Shown in pieces: positions 5,531 to 9,407 of a stretch of 9,407 bases of DNA. The first letter of the stretch is position 1; every line of letters begins with the position of its first letter. The stretch is from assembly GCA_946611835.1 (NCBI GenBank), contig CAMOEE010000094.1, positions 1-9,407 of the forward strand, read 5' to 3'. The DNA comes from an uncultured Treponema sp. GTDB taxonomy: Bacteria; Spirochaetota; Spirochaetia; Treponematales; Treponemataceae. The notes below the pieces were generated by a model. That model made no database searches, was not told where the DNA came from, and saw nothing but the letters and a program-made list of their open reading frames with translations. A program made the translations under genes and the position numbers.

Positions 5531-7179
5531 TGCCACAAATTAAATTAACGAATGTCACGAAACGCTGGGGAAAATTCTACGGCGTCGATAGATTGAATCT
5601 TCTTATTGATGACAACGCTTTTGTCACCCTTTTAGGTCCTTCAGGCTGCGGTAAGACAACTACCCTGCGAATGATTGCCGGTCTTGAAACTCCGACTTCC
5701 GGCAGGATTGAAATCGGCGACATGGTTGTTTACGACAGCGAGCTTGGAATCAACATTCCGCCCAACAAGCGTAAGGTCGGATTCTTGTTCCAGAACTATG
5801 CTCTCTGGCCAAATATGACAGTCTACAAGAATATTTCTTTTGGACTCAGCAACATCTGTGAGGAACTTCCTGTTTATGACTGGGAGGCAAAGGTAAATTC
5901 ACGCCTTGCGGATATTCTTGAAAGCCCCCAGGTCGTTCTTTTTGCAATTGATGAGTCAAAGGACAAAAACGGAAAAATCGATGAGGAAAAGGCTCTTATG
6001 AAGCTTATCGACACTTTCGAGATTTCCATGTACAGCGCAAAAAAACTTCTTGCCCTGGGCCTTCATAAATCTGCTGATGCGACGGGGCTTGCCAATGAGG
6101 CGGCGGCAAAATTCCAGACAAAGGCAGCGGCCGCAAAAAGTGCAGCAATGGCAAAAGGATTCACCCTTACCGATGATTTCCAGCTTGTCCAGAACGGAAA
6201 GCCCCTTGTCAAGGAAAGAAAACTCACTGACGAGGAAATTGACCTTGCCGTGCGAAAAGTTTCCCGAGTCGTAAAAATCGGCATGTTCATGGACCGATAT
6301 CCGGCCGAACTTTCTGGCGGTCAGCAGCAGCGTGTTGCAATCGCCCGAACCCTGGCTCCCCAGCCCAGCGTTCTTTTTATGGATGAGCCTCTCTCAAACC
6401 TTGACGCAAAGCTCCGCCTTGAAATGCGTTATGAGTTGCAGCGCCTTCACATTGAGACCGGAAGTACCTTCGTTTATGTCACCCACGACCAGATGGAGGC
6501 TATGACCCTTGCGACAAAAATCTGTCTCATCAACAACGGCGTCTTACAGCAGTACGAGCCTCCTCTTCAGGTTTACAATCACCCCAAGAATCTCTTTGTA
6601 GCAGACTTCGTAGGAAATCCGTCGATTAACTTCATCAATGCAAGGGGTGAGCAGGGGGCAGACGGAAAAATTAAGCTCAACATATTTGACGGTGAGGAAA
6701 TTTCCTTTACCCCGGACGGCGACTTCAAGCTTGAAGAATGGTACAAAAAGCGTGATGAAGAGGCAAATATAAAAATCGAGGATGAAAAAAGACTTGCCCT
6801 TGAAAAAGGCTATGTGGAAAAGGCAAACAAGGACGAGGTCTTTAAATACCCCATTGCCCGGGTCAATGACGAGCAGGGCTTTGCTGAAAAAGAAGAAGTC
6901 GCAGCACAAAACGGAGACTTCGTTCTTGCAGTGCGGCCTGAGTTCATCCAGATTGCCGAAAGCGGCATGTTCACTGCAGAAATTTGCGGTGCCATGCCGA
7001 CCGGCCTTGAGTCAACGATTAAGCTCAAGATTAAGGATTATCTTCTCACCAGCGTCGTCTTCGGCGGCGTGACTTTCCAGATTGGCTCTAGTCATGCGAT
7101 TAACTTTGTGGGAAGCAATATTTTGCTTTTTGACAGAAAGAGCGGTAAGTGCATAACTAGCGGAAGTCTGTCAAAATAG
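5530..7179 (+). CDS. ABC importer ATPase with two large insertions
   Basis: ATP-hydrolysing subunit that powers the importer from the cytoplasmic face; 549 residues. The ATG shares one base with the permease stop, and GGAGG (5519-5523) lies six bases before it. All motifs are intact: Walker A GPSGCGKTT (36-44), Q-loop Gln88, signature LSGGQQQR (261-268), Walker B LFMDEP (282-287) with catalytic Glu286, D-loop SNLD (289-292) and switch His319. A regulatory/TOBE-like domain follows, with GNPSINFI (362-369) and VRPEF (468-472), as in MalK/PotA/FbpC proteins. Between Q-loop and signature there are 173 residues where about 53 are usual. The extra part (~107-231) has amphipathic helices, an Ala/Lys-rich run (188-209) and an EF-hand-like SKDKNGKIDEEK (143-154). 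A second charged, helix-rich insertion (~395-460) interrupts the C-terminal domain. Both are in frame and match the codon style of the rest. The substrate is unknown. Confidence 0.93.
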   Translation: MPQIKLTNVTKRWGKFYGVDRLNLLIDDNAFVTLLGPSGCGKTTTLRMIAGLETPTSGRIEIGDMVVYDSELGINIPPNKRKVGFLFQNYALWPNMTVYKNISFGLSNICEELPVYDWEAKVNSRLADILESPQVVLFAIDESKDKNGKIDEEKALMKLIDTFEISMYSAKKLLALGLHKSADATGLANEAAAKFQTKAAAAKSAAMAKGFTLTDDFQLVQNGKPLVKERKLTDEEIDLAVRKVSRVVKIGMFMDRYPAELSGGQQQRVAIARTLAPQPSVLFMDEPLSNLDAKLRLEMRYELQRLHIETGSTFVYVTHDQMEAMTLATKICLINNGVLQQYEPPLQVYNHPKNLFVADFVGNPSINFINARGEQGADGKIKLNIFDGEEISFTPDGDFKLEEWYKKRDEEANIKIEDEKRLALEKGYVEKANKDEVFKYPIARVNDEQGFAEKEEVAAQNGDFVLAVRPEFIQIAESGMFTAEICGAMPTGLESTIKLKIKDYLLTSVVFGGVTFQIGSSHAINFVGSNILLFDRKSGKCITSGSLSK

Positions 7180-7199
7180 CGGGATAAACTGGATAAAAC

Positions 7200-7228
7200 A
7201 AAAAAAACAGGCTCCCAGCGGGAACCTG
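7200..7228 (-). terminator. Minus-strand intrinsic terminator
   Basis: Read on the minus strand, CAGGTTCCC (7228-7220), loop GCT and GGGAGCCTG (7216-7208) form a 9-bp stem in which the one non-Watson-Crick position is a G-U wobble. Eight T follow (7207-7200), then GTTTTAT. Read on the plus strand the same position is a C-A mismatch and no T-tract follows, so the element is oriented for the minus strand. It would end the transcript of the helicase gene about 380 nt after its stop codon, beyond the repeat units. Confidence 0.75.
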
Positions 7229-7254
7229 CCCCAAACATCGCAGTGAGCAGAGCT

Positions 7255-7297
7255 CAGGCGAGTTTGTGTCAGAACCCCGCTTCCGCCTGTTTTTTTT
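7255..7297 (+). terminator. Candidate plus-strand terminator of the ABC operon
   Basis: CAGGCG (7255-7260) and CGCCTG (7284-7289) are perfect inverted hexamers with a 23-nt loop, followed immediately by eight T (7290-7297). The stem is short and the loop wide, so efficiency is uncertain. The next repeat unit offers AAGCGA/TCGCTT (7366-7371/7387-7392), with six T at 7400-7405, as a possible back-up. These lie 75-225 nt after the ATPase stop codon. Confidence 0.5.
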
Positions 7298-7588
7298 GCA
7301 TTTTCTGGCTTTATGCTATTTTGCCAGCCTTCTTTACATAGAGAGGGGGCGCGGTGAACAAGTTCAAGCGACATTTTGCCAGAACCTCGCTTCCGCCTGT
7401 TTTTTGCATTTTTCTGGCTTTGTGCGATTTTGCCAGCCTTCCTTACATAAAAAGAGGTTGTGGTGAACAAGTTCAAGCGACATTTTGCCAGAACCCAAGC
7501 GAGGACGACAATCCTGGTCCTCGCGACTCCGCCTGTTTTTTTTGCATTTTTCGCCTTTTCAGCGATTTTGACAGCCTTCTTTACATAG
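7271..7588. repeat. Three tandem ~110-bp direct repeats in the convergent gap
   Basis: Unit 1 is 7271-7380 (110 bp), unit 2 is 7381-7489 (109 bp) and unit 3 is 7490-7588 (~99 bp, truncated at its right end). Units 1 and 2 are close to identical over AGAAC-CGCTTCCGCCTG, a T-run plus GCATTTT, CTGGCTTT, GCCAGCCTTC-TTACATA and GTGAACAAGTTCAAGCGACA. Unit 3 keeps the first two-thirds but is interrupted by a palindrome and stops exactly at the helicase stop codon (7591-7593). Only broken short frames cross the units, so they do not look like coding sequence. They make up the 3' untranslated regions of both converging genes. Together with the two terminators and 20 bp of plain spacer after the ATPase stop, they account for the whole gap 7180-7590. 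Confidence 0.85.
7499..7524. repeat. 8-bp palindrome inserted in the third repeat unit
   Basis: GCGAGGAC (7499-7506) and GTCCTCGC (7517-7524) are perfect inverted arms around the 10-nt loop GACAATCCTG. Aligned with units 1 and 2, the sequence from about 7497 to 7518 is extra, and the right arm CCTCGC lines up with CCTCGC of unit 2. It would form a stable hairpin on either strand. The T-run at 7535-7543 starts about ten bases after the stem, further away than in a good terminator. Confidence 0.7.
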
Positions 7589-7590
7589 AT

Positions 7591-9407
7591 TTACTCGTAC
7601 AGGCCGTTCAGCAAACGGTAGACTTCGTTGATTCTTTCTTTGCCGTCCACTGAAAAGTCTATGTTCTCGTCTACCAGGGTTTCCAGGCTGGAAAGGCTTT
7701 CGTTGAGTGCTGTGGCAAAGCCCCGGCTCATTTTGAACCAGTATGTGCCACGGCCGTCTGTGAAGAGGGCAAGAAAAGCGTATTCCTTTGTTTTTTTGGA
7801 CATTGTGATTCGCAATATTTTGTTCAAGTCTGCAATCAGCTTGTCCGCAACGCCTTCTTCGTGGATGTCGAAATTCCGCTTGCACCAGTCTTTTTCGGTG
7901 ATTGGATTCAGGTTGAGGTTTTTTACTACCTTGCAGGCAAGCTCAAGCTTTTCTCCGCTCAATAAGCCCGCTCCGTGCAGGAGCACTTTCGAGCGAATCT
8001 GGGCATAGACTGCCATTTTGTTTTCGTCGTTTTCTTTTTGAATTGCAGACTTGAACTTGTTGTATGGCAGAATGAGGATTTTCTTTCCTTTCTGTTTTTC
8101 GATTTCAAAGATTTCTCCGCCGATGACAATCTCATTGTCGTTCTTTTCTTTTGCCTTGCGGCCTCCAAAGTGACCGTCATCACGGCCGAGCAGTTTTCCT
8201 TTGATTGCGGCAAAAGTTGAGCCTTTGTATTCCAGATTTCCTGTGAGGCTTCGGCCTCTTTTCCCCCGGATTGCGCCGAGTTTTGCTTCCAGATCTGGTG
8301 AGATTTTTGCAAGAAGAGACTTGGTGAGGGGAGAGACGCTCATGGCAAAAGTGCGGCTTGTGCGGACGATTTCACCTGCGACGATAAAAAGCGGATCTGT
8401 GCGGAACATGGAAGAGCCCGGATGAATTGAAATGTGGTCTGCGGTGAGGGAGCGGTAATTTTCCCGGCCTTCACGAACGCAGACGAACTGAATCATTCCC
8501 GAGGCGATACAGCAAAGATAGTCGTCCATTGAGCCGCCGCTTCCGATCGGGATTCCAAGCTGGCCGATTTCTTCTTCCAGCTGAAGTTTGATGTTGGCGA
8601 TTTCGGCCATAACCCGCTCGTCAAGGTAGTTGTTCTGGCAGAAACGCACAGGATTTTTCATCGACTGGTATGTACGGAAAAGTTTTACATAACTTACGAA
8701 ATCGCCCTGAATGTCACGGAATGCGTGATGGGCTTTTCGGGCGTCGCTTTCTTCTCCCGGCGGCAGAATGAAAGGCGAGTGAGTGCTCATAAAGGCCGCC
8801 GCAATTACGGTCTCTTCAAGGACTTCCGGGTAACGCATGATACTTTCGACTAAGATTCGGCTTACACGAGGCTCCAGCGGGAACTCGACCATGAGCTTTC
8901 CGATTGAAGAAAGCGTGTGGTCCTCGTTCAAGGCACCCATTTGATTCAAAGTCTCTACGGCTCCCCGGATGTCTTCTTTTTGAGGAGCTGAAATGAAGTC
9001 GAATGTGTCAAAGTCTGTGATCCCAAGCTCGCTCATGCGGAGAACGACCTCGCTCAAATCAGTGCGGTAAATTTCTTCCGTGGTGTATTCTGGCCTTTTG
9101 TCAAAATCCTTGCGGCTGTAAAGACGGTAGCAGGTTCCCGGCATGGTTCGTCCGGCCCGGCCCCGCCTCTGGTTTGAGCTTGCCTTTGAGACAGGCACTT
9201 CGTTCAGGCTTGAAGTGAAAGTCTTGGGGCTGTAAAAATTGAGCTTTGCGAGTCCTGAGTCGATTACTGTCGTGATTCCGTTGATAGTGACAGAAGTTTC
9301 TGCGATGTTCGTTGAGAGAACGACCTTTTTCTTTCCGAAGGGAGCATTGTCGAAAACCCGCTCCTGCTCTTCTTTTGGAAGACGGCCATAAAGGGGCACG
9401 ATATGAA
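7591..9407 (-). CDS. hrpA: HrpA-like DEAH-box RNA helicase, C-terminal part (5' truncated by window edge)
   Basis: NTP-dependent RNA helicase of the DEAH/HrpA group. Only about 605 C-terminal residues are present; the frame is open to the edge and reads HIVPLYGRLPKEEQERVF there, so the apparent GTG at 9399 is internal, not a start. Numbering from that codon: motif V is STNIAETSVT (29-38) and motif VI is QRRGRAGR (77-84), with the arginine fingers. A ratchet/HA2-like helical region follows (~105-290). Around 300-375 is the OB-fold-like stretch with IHPGSSMF and LFIVAGEIVRTSRTFAM, typical of DEAH helicases. Residues ~376-602 are an additional C-terminal region, Lys-rich near 390-450. Walker A, DEAH and motifs III-IV lie outside the window. 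HrpB is an alternative name. HrpA of Borrelia is a known regulator of gene expression; the same role here is inference. The stop at 7591 abuts the repeats. Confidence 0.85.
   Translation of the reverse strand, partial: HIVPLYGRLPKEEQERVFDNAPFGKKKVVLSTNIAETSVTINGITTVIDSGLAKLNFYSPKTFTSSLNEVPVSKASSNQRRGRAGRTMPGTCYRLYSRKDFDKRPEYTTEEIYRTDLSEVVLRMSELGITDFDTFDFISAPQKEDIRGAVETLNQMGALNEDHTLSSIGKLMVEFPLEPRVSRILVESIMRYPEVLEETVIAAAFMSTHSPFILPPGEESDARKAHHAFRDIQGDFVSYVKLFRTYQSMKNPVRFCQNNYLDERVMAEIANIKLQLEEEIGQLGIPIGSGGSMDDYLCCIASGMIQFVCVREGRENYRSLTADHISIHPGSSMFRTDPLFIVAGEIVRTSRTFAMSVSPLTKSLLAKISPDLEAKLGAIRGKRGRSLTGNLEYKGSTFAAIKGKLLGRDDGHFGGRKAKEKNDNEIVIGGEIFEIEKQKGKKILILPYNKFKSAIQKENDENKMAVYAQIRSKVLLHGAGLLSGEKLELACKVVKNLNLNPITEKDWCKRNFDIHEEGVADKLIADLNKILRITMSKKTKEYAFLALFTDGRGTYWFKMSRGFATALNESLSSLETLVDENIDFSVDGKERINEVYRLLNGLYE

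Noticed and set aside
7271..7588. CRISPR array
   Set aside because: The repeated part is ~110 bp and continuous, with no short repeat/unique spacer alternation and no cas genes nearby.
7171..7653. Several ~100-codon frames on both strands across the tandem repeats
   Set aside because: They arise from repeat units read in shifting frames, run into the ends of both neighbouring genes and lack start signals. The direct repeat structure explains them.

Overview
The window looks like a chromosomal segment of a spirochaete, most likely a commensal, gut or oral-type Treponema. This is inferred from the relaxed spirochaetal lipoprotein signal on the binding protein, the purine-rich heptamer and GC-rich intergenic repeat blocks, a secreted HEAT-repeat protein with low-complexity tails, and a compact HrpA-type helicase. 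No 16S rRNA or other taxonomic marker is present, so the assignment is provisional.

Layout: positions 1-80 may hold the last codons of an upstream gene. Positions 68-151 are twelve in-phase purine-rich 7-bp repeats, followed by a GC-rich inverted-repeat block (153-265). A secreted HEAT-repeat protein is encoded at 285-2099. A sigma70-like promoter (2152-2179) then drives a three-gene ABC importer: a lipoprotein substrate-binding protein from a TTG start (2228-3550), a fused two-domain permease (3698-5530) and an ATPase (5530-7179). The gap between binding protein and permease holds two stem-loops. The second resembles an intrinsic terminator and abuts the permease ribosome-binding site, which would give high binding-protein and lower permease/ATPase output. 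The permease stop and ATPase start overlap by one base.

The 411-bp convergent gap 7180-7590 holds a terminator for each strand, arranged so that the two transcripts would overlap, and three tandem copies of a ~110-bp repeat. The third copy carries an inserted palindrome. The minus-strand gene at 7591-9407 is the C-terminal part of a DEAH-box HrpA-like RNA helicase; its 5' part lies beyond the right edge.

The importer belongs to the ferric iron/thiamine/phosphonate-like group with fused permease domains, but its substrate cannot be read from sequence. Its ATPase is the most unusual element. It is 549 residues against roughly 350-370 for the family, because of a ~125-residue insertion between Q-loop and signature motif and a ~65-residue charged insertion in the C-terminal regulatory domain. 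All nucleotide-binding motifs are kept.
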